From the NCBI RefSeq assembly GCF_014207355.1, contig NZ_JACHEF010000012.1, forward strand, positions 1-64,000: 64,000 nucleotides of DNA, given 5' to 3'. Made by a program: the position numbers and the translations under genes. Source of the DNA: Mesorhizobium sangaii (lineage in GTDB: Bacteria; Pseudomonadota; Alphaproteobacteria; Rhizobiales; Rhizobiaceae). Below, piece after piece: positions 17,437-24,416 of this stretch. Numbering within the stretch: position 1 is the first letter of the stretch; each line of letters begins with the position of its first letter. The notes under the pieces are model-generated. The model was not told the DNA's origin. It made no database searches and worked only from the letters and a program-made list of their open reading frames with translations.

Positions 17437-18122
17437 GTTGGCATCCTCTTACGGACCAGGCGCCGCATCGCATGAAATGCGTCCTCGTTAGCATTGTCGT
17501 CACGACAGGCGTCCACCACTGCCGCCCAGATCGGCGCGGGACGGCGCAAGCCCAGCCGAGCCCGCAGCATTTGCGGAATGCCGCCAATCGCCAGACCGAA
17601 CATCGCCGCGCCGCATTGAAGCAATGCGCTGGGCGCGGACGGAATGTCAGAAGCACCGAGCGCTGACATCAGTTCGGCAGTCGGTCGCGGCATTAGTGCA
17701 GCTTGCGAGGCGAATGCGACGGCTTCTTCACCGAGGGCCGCGCGAACCGCTGCGATATCGGTCGTCCGAAGAAGTCCGGTAAGGCCGAATGCACCCACCC
17801 AGGCGCCGGCCAGGCGCATGAGGCGCACGGCGTCCGGCGCGGGGAGGAACGCGAGCCGGCTTCGTCGCGCGGCGCCCGCGGAAATGATGGCGGACGGTTC
17901 ATCAACTTGTCCACGAAGGAGCCAGTGCCCAAGCTTAACACGAATGAACGGGTCCGTGTGAGCGGTATCGAGCGGCATCCATTCGGGCCAACCATGCGCC
18001 ATTGTGAAATCGAGATCAGCGGCAGGATCGGCAATGCAGCACATCACGGCTCTCGCCCACGGTGCTTCAACCCATTCATCCGACACTGCTGTTCTCCCGG
18101 CGATCACTGCTGAATTGCTCAA
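17415..18122 (-). CDS. nolU: T3SS sorting-platform protein SctK/NolU
   Basis: 235-residue protein in the NolU/SctK position. SctK connects the cytoplasmic sorting platform to the inner-membrane ring. Sequence in this family is poorly conserved; the call rests on order (nolT-nolU-nolV), size and an Ala/Leu-rich middle with a Trp-rich N-terminus (DEWVEAPWARAVMCC). Frame is intact. Confidence 0.8.
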   Translation of the reverse strand: MSNSAVIAGRTAVSDEWVEAPWARAVMCCIADPAADLDFTMAHGWPEWMPLDTAHTDPFIRVKLGHWLLRGQVDEPSAIISAGAARRSRLAFLPAPDAVRLMRLAGAWVGAFGLTGLLRTTDIAAVRAALGEEAVAFASQAALMPRPTAELMSALGASDIPSAPSALLQCGAAMFGLAIGGIPQMLRARLGLRRPAPIWAAVVDACRDDNANEDAFHAMRRLVRKRMPTWSHWFS

Positions 18123-18134
18123 TTTCGGTTAATC

Positions 18135-18902
18135 TCATTGAGCCGCTAGGGCGGATGTCTGACGGAGGCGACGCCATAGCAGGAACCCGAGGACGCCATT
18201 GCCGATTAGCAATACCGCTATGCCGCATACAAGGCCGATCACTAGATGGGCTGCGCCGCTGTCTTCTGTCGTGACGACGGCTGTTCTATCGACGGAACGC
18301 AATAAAGGCTTATTCGGGCTTGCCTCTACGAGCACGACGGAGACCCTTTCATAGGATAGGGCTTCCAAGCTGTTTGCGACGAGCTCCTTTATTTTTGGTA
18401 TCATCTGATCGACGGTAGTGCCGGGCGCGTAACGGACGAGCACGGCAGCGCTCGACGGGAAGGACGGGTGTCGACCATCACTCGTCTCTTCGGGTGACAA
18501 CACCACATGGACCCGGGCATTGAGCACGCCATCAAAGATAGACAATGTCCGCGATAGCTCCTGTGTGATGCCATAGATGTAGCGCACACGCTCTTCTGTT
18601 GGCGATGAGATCATGCCTTCTTTCTTGAAAAGACTGCCCATATCGGCGTAGAGGTCGTGAGGCAGTCCAGCGCCGTTCAACACTTCCATGGCAGTGGGAA
18701 CATCCTTAATATCTACTGACAACGAGGCAGCGCCGCTGTTGTCCGTCGTTTTTTCGGCATAGATGCTTTGACTCATGAGCAGTGCGAGCATTTCGTTTGC
18801 TTCGTGCGCCGGAAGATTGCGGTACAGCTCGAGCTTCGATTCGCAGCTCCCCAGCGTCAACAACAAGAGAAGTGTCGCCAGCCACTTCAACACGAACGTC
18901 AC
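18135..18902 (-). CDS. nolT: T3SS inner-ring lipoprotein SctJ/RhcJ (NolT)
   Basis: 255-residue YscJ/PrgK family lipoprotein forming the periplasmic inner-membrane ring. Signal peptide with lipobox LLTLGSC (Cys at about residue 19), then ring-building motifs (LYRNLPAHEANEMLALLMSQ, PTAMEVLNGAGLP, DLYADMGSLFKKEG and TEERVRYIYGITQELSRTLS), and a C-terminal membrane helix (HLVIGLVCGIAVLLIGNGVL). Intact and of normal length. It follows nolB by 19 bp. Confidence 0.94.
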   Translation of the reverse strand: MTFVLKWLATLLLLLTLGSCESKLELYRNLPAHEANEMLALLMSQSIYAEKTTDNSGAASLSVDIKDVPTAMEVLNGAGLPHDLYADMGSLFKKEGMISSPTEERVRYIYGITQELSRTLSIFDGVLNARVHVVLSPEETSDGRHPSFPSSAAVLVRYAPGTTVDQMIPKIKELVANSLEALSYERVSVVLVEASPNKPLLRSVDRTAVVTTEDSGAAHLVIGLVCGIAVLLIGNGVLGFLLWRRLRQTSALAAQ

Positions 18903-18921
18903 ACCCGTCCACCAGCGTAGA

Positions 18922-19329
18922 TCATTGGTTTTTCAGGAAAGTATCCAGGCTTTGCGTCGCTTTGCCGACCACCTTGGCCAGTATGTCGCACTGTAGGGAC
19001 AAAGCCGACATCGCGAGCTGTGCGCTCAGCCAATCGCCTGAGTCGATTTCTTCCATACCCGCTGTGCTACGAGCGGCTTCGATGGCGTGGGTAAAGTTGG
19101 CGCTTAGCTTCTCCATGCTGCTGAGGATGGCGTCTCCCGGTGTGCGGGCGACGCCAGATCCGCGCGCCACCTCGGTCGACTGGTCGACGGTCGCTGACCT
19201 GTCGTGCTGTGGTGAAAATTCGGGCCGATTGAATTCGGCGCGCAAATCGGTCGATATTTCCGATACGAATGCAGTGTCCGATGGCAAAACGGACGTCAGC
19301 GCCGGTGGGTTGATGCTGTTCACGCTCAT
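18922..19329 (-). CDS. nolB: T3SS inner-rod protein SctI (NolB-like)
   Basis: 135-residue protein ahead of nolT. The C-terminal half (LSAQLAMSALSLQCDILAKV followed by GKATQSLDTFLKNQ) has the helix and conserved end of SctI/YscI inner-rod proteins, which form the rod at the base of the needle. Its ATG overlaps the stop of the preceding TPR gene (TAATG). Confidence 0.82.
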   Translation of the reverse strand: MSVNSINPPALTSVLPSDTAFVSEISTDLRAEFNRPEFSPQHDRSATVDQSTEVARGSGVARTPGDAILSSMEKLSANFTHAIEAARSTAGMEEIDSGDWLSAQLAMSALSLQCDILAKVVGKATQSLDTFLKNQ

Positions 19330-19751
19330 TAGATGTCCCTCTTTACAGCACGTCCGATCGAGTTCTTGCTAAAAGCGGCGACGAGTCCATCGACATCGGA
19401 ATCTCCGCCCGGAACCCGCCTGAGTACGGCATCGCGCTCGCTGAGCCGTCCGGCAAGATGGAGAGCCAGCGCGCTGAACGCCAACCCATATGCGTCGTTG
19501 GTTTCCGAAAGCGGACGGAGTTGCTCCAGGGCTGCCTCGATATCTCCTGCCGTCAGATCCGCAACGGCGTAAGCGATAACGGACTCCCTACTGCCCGGCG
19601 CAAGAGCGTTAAGTCCTTTCGCAATCCGCCTGGCCCGCACCACGTCGTTCGAAATGCAAGCCAAGAATGCCGTTTCGGCAAGATTGCGCCGTAAGCCAAG
19701 CCCCTTTTCAGTGCGACTCTCCGGTGGCACAGATGTACACGAACGAGACAT
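19329..19751 (-). CDS. T3SS TPR protein, SctG/YscG-like needle chaperone candidate
   Basis: About 140 residues from the ATG at 19751 (MSRSCTSVPP). The body is TPR-like: AETAFLACISNDVVRARRIA, GDIEAALEQLRPL and YGLAFSALALHLAGRLSERD. YscG/PscG/HrpB1-type TPR proteins chaperone the needle subunit and sit just before sctI (order F-G-H-I-J-K-L in Yersinia). Position and fold agree, but the sequence alone would not separate this from other TPR chaperones. An in-frame upstream start exists at 19841. Confidence 0.7.
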   Translation of the reverse strand: MSRSCTSVPPESRTEKGLGLRRNLAETAFLACISNDVVRARRIAKGLNALAPGSRESVIAYAVADLTAGDIEAALEQLRPLSETNDAYGLAFSALALHLAGRLSERDAVLRRVPGGDSDVDGLVAAFSKNSIGRAVKRDI

Positions 19752-19788
19752 CGTATATCGAATTTCCCTTCTCTGGCCAAGTCGCGCG

Positions 19789-20013
19789 TCATCCTCCGGT
19801 GACCATACGGACCGATTCCAACCCGCCTGCAGCCTCTTCAAATCGCTCCCGCGACGACGGCATTCGTTTCATCCTTAACTTGCACCCGGGACGGCTAATC
19901 CTCACGCCGGCAGCCACTTCGGGAAGGATTTTTGCCGACTGGATGGCACGCAGGAAGACGTCATATTTCTCTCCTGCCAATGTTGTTCTGTAGAACTCTC
20001 GGCACAAATACAA
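19789..20013 (-). CDS. Small ORF at the needle-gene position, uncertain
   Basis: 74 residues starting MYLCREFYRTTLAGEKYDVF. It is the first frame of the minus-strand T3SS operon and occupies the place of the needle subunit gene (sctF) in Yersinia-like gene orders. However, I do not see the helical hairpin or the Pro-rich turn of needle proteins, and the coding quality is weak. It could equally be leader DNA. Confidence 0.3.
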   Translation of the reverse strand: MYLCREFYRTTLAGEKYDVFLRAIQSAKILPEVAAGVRISRPGCKLRMKRMPSSRERFEEAAGGLESVRMVTGG

Positions 20014-20297
20014 AGTGAATATGCATCCATAGTTTCTTCATATGGCACTGAACGGGAGAGGTGGTTCGTATTCATCTTGGCTGGTCGTTTTCGATACCAT
20101 CGCACATTCTTATGTATACATATTGCTATAATATTTCTCGTTCCGTGCACCTTCAGATAATGAATATACTGGCGCATCCATGGCGACTTATCGGTCTGAG
20201 ACCCGGGGCGCAAACGCCATCAAGTCGCTGTGGGATTGTTCTCGCCTTGAGGAAGAAAAGGAACGCGGGCGTGACGCCAACATCGACAGAGCATGTC
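20014..20297. promoter_or_regulatory. Divergent promoter region of the two T3SS operons
   Basis: The minus-strand sct operon and the plus-strand translocon operon diverge from here. The DNA is clearly A/T-richer than its surroundings (for example TATGTATACATATTGCTATAA at about 20110-20131), as expected for promoters. I could not identify a full tts box on either strand. Confidence 0.5.
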
Positions 20298-21056
20298 ATG
20301 TCAGTGGCCTTGGGGCACTTGTTGAAGAGTTCAGATCGTTTTTTCGCCTCGTCCGTGGGCGTGGTGCGCGTTGAGCTGACCGTCGACGATGTTGGGATCG
20401 TCCTTGAGGTGACGGGCGTACGATCCGTGCGATTAACCAGCAGGATTGCAAAGACAGTGCCGGACAATGAACTGGAGATCCGTGAATTGCTCGGAGAGAA
20501 CCTGCTCTACTGTGTTTCTGTCCAGGTGGCGCTCTGCGCCGATCAAGGCGGTGCTCTGCTGCTGTGGGCTGACATTGATCACATCGATGGCGATCGGGCG
20601 GTTGTAAGGGAACAAATGGTGTCATTCTGCGATGCGGCGATCTATTGGAATGGAATCTGCCGGCGCGATCGTAGCATCAACCAGTCGCTGCTCTCCAAGG
20701 ATCAAAACTTCGCGCGCGAGCGCGATGTACATTGGAGCAACGCTTGCGATTCCACGGGTGGACGTATGGGTGGCAAAGATCTCGATGGAGCGATGGTGAG
20801 TGCGCGGCAAACGATCGCGCAGGTGGAGAGCTTCTTGAGAAAAGGTCGGGAACAGCTTGATCGGCAAGCTGAGCTCTTGGGCGAATATGCCACGACCGGC
20901 GATGTCATTTCCGCATTTGTTGAGGCTCAAGACGAGAGTTTTCGGCAAGCTTACACATGTCAGCGGCAGGCGGTTCTGAGGGATAGCATGACTCTCACGT
21001 CCAATCAGCAGCCAGTACGTGCGCCGCGCGTCAAACCGATGCGGCAAAGGGTCTAA
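20298..21056 (+). CDS. CesT-like T3SS chaperone with C-terminal helical extension
   Basis: About 252 residues from the ATG at 20298 (MSVALGHLLKSSDRFF); a longer in-frame start at 20061 adds a low-quality leader. The first 115 residues have the pattern of class I (CesT/Tir) chaperones: VELTVDDVGIVLEV, a strand-rich middle, NLLYCVSVQVALCADQGGAL, LLLWADIDHID. The remainder (from GGKDLDGAMVSARQTIAQ) is charged helix and may be a separate coiled-coil domain. It heads the translocon operon, followed after 7 bp by the SycD-like gene. Confidence 0.6.
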   Translation: MSVALGHLLKSSDRFFASSVGVVRVELTVDDVGIVLEVTGVRSVRLTSRIAKTVPDNELEIRELLGENLLYCVSVQVALCADQGGALLLWADIDHIDGDRAVVREQMVSFCDAAIYWNGICRRDRSINQSLLSKDQNFARERDVHWSNACDSTGGRMGGKDLDGAMVSARQTIAQVESFLRKGREQLDRQAELLGEYATTGDVISAFVEAQDESFRQAYTCQRQAVLRDSMTLTSNQQPVRAPRVKPMRQRV

Positions 21057-21063
21057 GGCGGTG

Positions 21064-21597
21064 ATGCAGAAGGTAGAGGAGCTAGTAGGGGGCGGTGGCG
21101 CAGTGGACATTGCTGAGGCCGGACGGCTGGCGCGGCTTACCGAAGAGATCATCGCAGGGCGCACGGATTTGGCCGCTGTCATTGGGATGACGGATGACGA
21201 ACTCGAGGCAGTCTACGCGCTCGGCCATCGATTCTATTCTTCTGGTAGATATGGCGAGGCGCTGATCTTCTTTCGTTTTCTATGCATGCACCGGTACATG
21301 GACCCAAGATTTTGGGTCGGCTTCGGTGCTGCCAGTCAAATGTCGGGCGATTCAGCAAATGCCGTGCGTGCATATGGACTGGCTGCGCTGCTGAACGGGG
21401 AGGATCCGCAGATCCCGCTTCACGCTGCGAAATGCCTCATCAAGCTCGATCAGCGGGCAGCTGCTGTGAGCGCGCTTGAAAGCGTATTGGAGCTTAGCGG
21501 TGGAAAGCCCGAGCATAAGGCTTTCGCTCAGCGCGCGTCGCTGATGCTGCGCCAGCTCAGGTCCGAAGCAGCGTGTAAAGGAGCCTGCGATGCATAA
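21064..21597 (+). CDS. SycD/LcrH/IpgC-type translocator chaperone
   Basis: 177 residues from ATG 21064. TPR class II chaperone with the family core MTDDELEAVYALGHRFYSSG, RYGEALIFFRFLCMH, PRFWVGFGAASQMSGDSANA and AYGLAALLNGEDPQIPLHAA. This family binds the hydrophobic pore-forming translocators before export. Directly upstream of, and overlapping by 8 bp, the translocator gene, exactly as sycD-yopB or sscA-sseC pairs are arranged. Confidence 0.9.
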   Translation: MQKVEELVGGGGAVDIAEAGRLARLTEEIIAGRTDLAAVIGMTDDELEAVYALGHRFYSSGRYGEALIFFRFLCMHRYMDPRFWVGFGAASQMSGDSANAVRAYGLAALLNGEDPQIPLHAAKCLIKLDQRAAAVSALESVLELSGGKPEHKAFAQRASLMLRQLRSEAACKGACDA

Positions 21598-22606
21598 TGT
21601 GAGCATAACGGAACCGATCGTTGGAATGCGACTTAAAGCCAGGGTGCTAACTCAGATCGAGGCACCCACCAGCAATTTTTCGGTTGGTTTCAGCAAATCG
21701 GGCGCTGAACTTGCGCTGCCGCCAGTGTTTGTCGGTGCTCCGGCGTCGAATGCGGCGCCAATGCTGCCGCCACCACGGGCCTTTGATGCGATGGAACTGG
21801 CCGCGAAGTTTCTAGCCCTCAAGGTGAAGATGGCCGACGCCCAGACTTCCGCTGGTATGGAGGATGTGCGGCACCGAGGTGAACTGCAGCGGCAGCAGAA
21901 CGAGAAAATCGCCCGAAAGATTATCGACGCGGCGGAGAAGTTGAGGGAAGCGAAGAAGAGTTCGAGCGCCATGAGGATATTTGGATGGATTGCGGTCGCG
22001 CTGTCGGTGGTAGTGGCAGTGGTCACCGGCGGGATCTTCGCCTTGTCGGCTGCAGCAGTGGCAGTGGCCGTGGGGACCCTGACCGAGACGGGGGTCATGG
22101 AAAAGATGACGCAGGCCATTGCGAAGAGCCTGATCGAAGACCTTGGAATGGCGCAGGGTCAGGCCGAGATTTGGGCCACTGTCATTACGGGTTTCATCAT
22201 CCTTGCTTCTTCGCTGGCAAGCTTGGGTGCCGGTGCCGTGTCTGGTGGGTGGAATGCGGTGACGAGCATTGCCACGAAGATCACAAGCCAGGGCGATAAG
22301 GTGGCGAAGATTGCTGCGGCAAGTCAGCGCCTTGCGATGGTGGCTCGGGCGGGCGAAGGTACTGCTTCGATAGCTGAGTTCTGCGCAGGGACCGCTAGCG
22401 GAATCATCAAGAAGCAGGCGACGGACGTCCGGGCGGAAACGCTGGATATCAGGAAATTCCTTGCCAAGCTGGCCCAGCTTCAAGAGGACGAAATGGCGCG
22501 CATCCAGGAATTGGTCCTCGGCATCAAGACCATGACGCAAAGTGTTGTCGATGCCATCGAGGAGCAGAGTCGATCCGCGTCAACCGTCATACGGCATTTC
22601 GGCTGA
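21590..22606 (+). CDS. Pore-forming translocator SctE (IpaB/YopB/SseC/EspD-like)
   Basis: 338 residues. A coiled-coil stretch (about residues 75-125, LQRQQNEKIARKIIDAAEKL) leads into a long hydrophobic hairpin at about 129-162 (RIFGWIAVALSVVVAVVTGG) and a second membrane segment at about 194-220 (WATVITGFIILASSLASLG), then a further charged helical C-terminus. This is the layout of SctE pore proteins, which insert in the host membrane. NopX, the translocator known for common rhizobial T3SSs, does not look like this. Chaperone partner is the gene just upstream. Confidence 0.85.
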   Translation: MHNVSITEPIVGMRLKARVLTQIEAPTSNFSVGFSKSGAELALPPVFVGAPASNAAPMLPPPRAFDAMELAAKFLALKVKMADAQTSAGMEDVRHRGELQRQQNEKIARKIIDAAEKLREAKKSSSAMRIFGWIAVALSVVVAVVTGGIFALSAAAVAVAVGTLTETGVMEKMTQAIAKSLIEDLGMAQGQAEIWATVITGFIILASSLASLGAGAVSGGWNAVTSIATKITSQGDKVAKIAAASQRLAMVARAGEGTASIAEFCAGTASGIIKKQATDVRAETLDIRKFLAKLAQLQEDEMARIQELVLGIKTMTQSVVDAIEEQSRSASTVIRHFG

Positions 22607-22654
22607 CGAGCGATCATAGCTGTCCAGGCCTACCAGAACGCTAGGAGAGTATGC

Positions 22655-23770
22655 ATGCTACACACTGCAAACGACATTCGCGGCCCTCGTCTGCCGGGCC
22701 GCGATTTGGATGAACATTGGCCCTTTTTGCCTATGTCCGCGACGTCTGATGGCATAGGCGTGAGGGACGGCGAACTGATAACAACACCGGCCGATCTCTT
22801 CAAGTTGGCATCGGCCGGTTCGCTGGGAGACATCGTCGTCCAAAACAATGGTGCCGAAACCGATCTGGGAGCACGGCTCGCCTCAGTCGATATATATGCA
22901 GTTGGCGCGTTGCTGCACAGCCTCAGTCTGAAGTTCCGGGAATCTGCGAGACTGGACCGGCAGGCCGCGCGTGACTGCGATGTTGCGGCACAGGAAGCTG
23001 CTGCCAAGGCGCTTCGCGCTTCTGGGATATGTGAGTTGGTCGGCACGCTCCTAACCTCCGCCTTCGGCATAGCCGGTGCGGGCGTCAGTATTATGGGCGC
23101 GAGCAAAGCACAGACTCGCTTCGATGCGAAGCTCGGCGGTTTGAACGAAACGGGTTTTCGGGCTCATACGAAGCTCGCCGCAGAGCCATCGCCGAAGGCT
23201 AGCCATCCGGCCCCCATTGACCAGAATAGGATCTACAGAGCGCTTCGCGCTTCTGGGATACGTAAGCTGGTCGGCACGCTCCTAACCTGCGCCTTCACGA
23301 CAGCCGCTGCGCGCCTCAGCACCAAGGGCGCGACCAAAGCACACACTCGCCTCGATGCGAAGTTCAGCGGTTTGGAGGAAACGAGTTTCCGGGCTGACCT
23401 GCAGCAGCCTGAACGGAAGCTGGTCCCAGGGCCATCCCCGGAGGCTAGCCGGCCGCCGCCCGTTGACCTGACTAGGATCTACAGAGCCCAGCAAGTCGCC
23501 CACGAGACGACCATGATCTGGAGCGGCCTCGCCTCAGGCATAACCGAGGTCGGTAAGATCGCAGGTGCCGCCTTCAAAATGGGGGCGACCGGTGAGCAGG
23601 AGAAAAAGGCAAAGTTGGAAGCGGAGGGTACCAAGATGCGCTCTCGCGCCGACGACGAGAGTGAGTTCAAATCGGCCTATGAAAAGATGATCCAGGATGT
23701 TCTGGAAAAGCTTTCCGAGACGAGACGCGCGGAAGCTGAGACGAGGAGCAGGATTGCCAACATGGGATGA
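22655..23770 (+). CDS. Second translocator candidate (SctB, EspB/SseD/YopD-like) with internal duplication
   Basis: 371 residues. After a polar N-terminus there are two tandem, similar units of about 80 residues (about 118-195 and 196-277), each with RASGICELVGTLLTSAF or RASGIRKLVGTLLTCAF (a hydrophobic segment), KAQTRFDAKL or KAHTRLDAKF, a Pro-rich link, and RIYRA at the end. The C-terminus (about 300-371) is a charged coiled coil. The single hydrophobic region plus C-terminal coiled coil and the place between SctE and the EspA-like gene fit SctB; the duplication is unusual. Sequence similarity to any named SctB is weak. Confidence 0.65.
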   Translation: MLHTANDIRGPRLPGRDLDEHWPFLPMSATSDGIGVRDGELITTPADLFKLASAGSLGDIVVQNNGAETDLGARLASVDIYAVGALLHSLSLKFRESARLDRQAARDCDVAAQEAAAKALRASGICELVGTLLTSAFGIAGAGVSIMGASKAQTRFDAKLGGLNETGFRAHTKLAAEPSPKASHPAPIDQNRIYRALRASGIRKLVGTLLTCAFTTAAARLSTKGATKAHTRLDAKFSGLEETSFRADLQQPERKLVPGPSPEASRPPPVDLTRIYRAQQVAHETTMIWSGLASGITEVGKIAGAAFKMGATGEQEKKAKLEAEGTKMRSRADDESEFKSAYEKMIQDVLEKLSETRRAEAETRSRIANMG

Positions 23771-23806
23771 GAGCACAAGCTAAATCTGCATAGGAAAGGT
23801 CATGGA

Positions 23807-24337
23807 ATGCCAAACGTCAGCCTCCTAACTCAATTTTTTCCAAATGCATCCAATATTCCTGGTGGTGGGGGCGACTTGTGTGCGCTGGCACTGCTAGTCC
23901 AGATAGAGCGATATAATCGTCTTGAGGATCAAGTTAGAGACGAATTCAAAGACATGCAGAAGCGGAACGACTGGCTGAAAACAGCGAACTCCGCTCTGGC
24001 CGCGCTGCGCGCCAACCGGCCGGCTGACAAGGGAATACGGTCGTATGGCGAGTTTGTGGACGCGCACGGAAAGACCCAGAATACCCATCAGTGGATGCTC
24101 GCGAACGGCATCGCTATCGAGCAGAACGCGGGCGATACCTCCGGGGTTCAGTCGGACTTCGATGCCGCCATCTCCAACTTAAAGGCGAGCATCGATACCG
24201 CAAATAGCGAAACGCAGATGGCGCTCATTCGCCTGCAGTCCCTGATGGACAAAGTAAATCAGTGTCTTGAACTCACGACCAACTTGGTGGCCAAGGATGG
24301 CAAAGCCAAGGAGAATATCCTCGGCAATATCAGGTAA
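23807..24337 (+). CDS. EspA/SseB-like T3SS filament or tip protein
   Basis: 176 residues. Two helical regions: an N-terminal one (LLVQIERYNRLEDQVRDEFK) and a C-terminal one (AISNLKASIDTANSETQMAL, then RLQSLMDKVNQCLELTTNLV) with the heptad pattern and residue order of the EspA/SseB C-terminal coiled coil. EspA polymerises into a sheath extending the needle. Neighbours (SctE, SctB, secretin) support the call. The homology is inferred by pattern, so moderate confidence. Confidence 0.68.
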   Translation: MPNVSLLTQFFPNASNIPGGGGDLCALALLVQIERYNRLEDQVRDEFKDMQKRNDWLKTANSALAALRANRPADKGIRSYGEFVDAHGKTQNTHQWMLANGIAIEQNAGDTSGVQSDFDAAISNLKASIDTANSETQMALIRLQSLMDKVNQCLELTTNLVAKDGKAKENILGNIR

Positions 24338-24416
24338 AGAGCGGATTGGTGCCGAGCGGACAGGATAAAAATCCCATGGCCCGCGAATCTAAGGTGAGCG
24401 AGCAGGGTGTGTACGG

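Noticed and set aside
8900..20300. tts boxes (TtsI sites) upstream of the F-box, HopG1-like and translocon genes
   Set aside because: I looked for the GTCAGCTT...CGAAAGCT layout and found no convincing match; a weight-matrix scan would be needed to decide.
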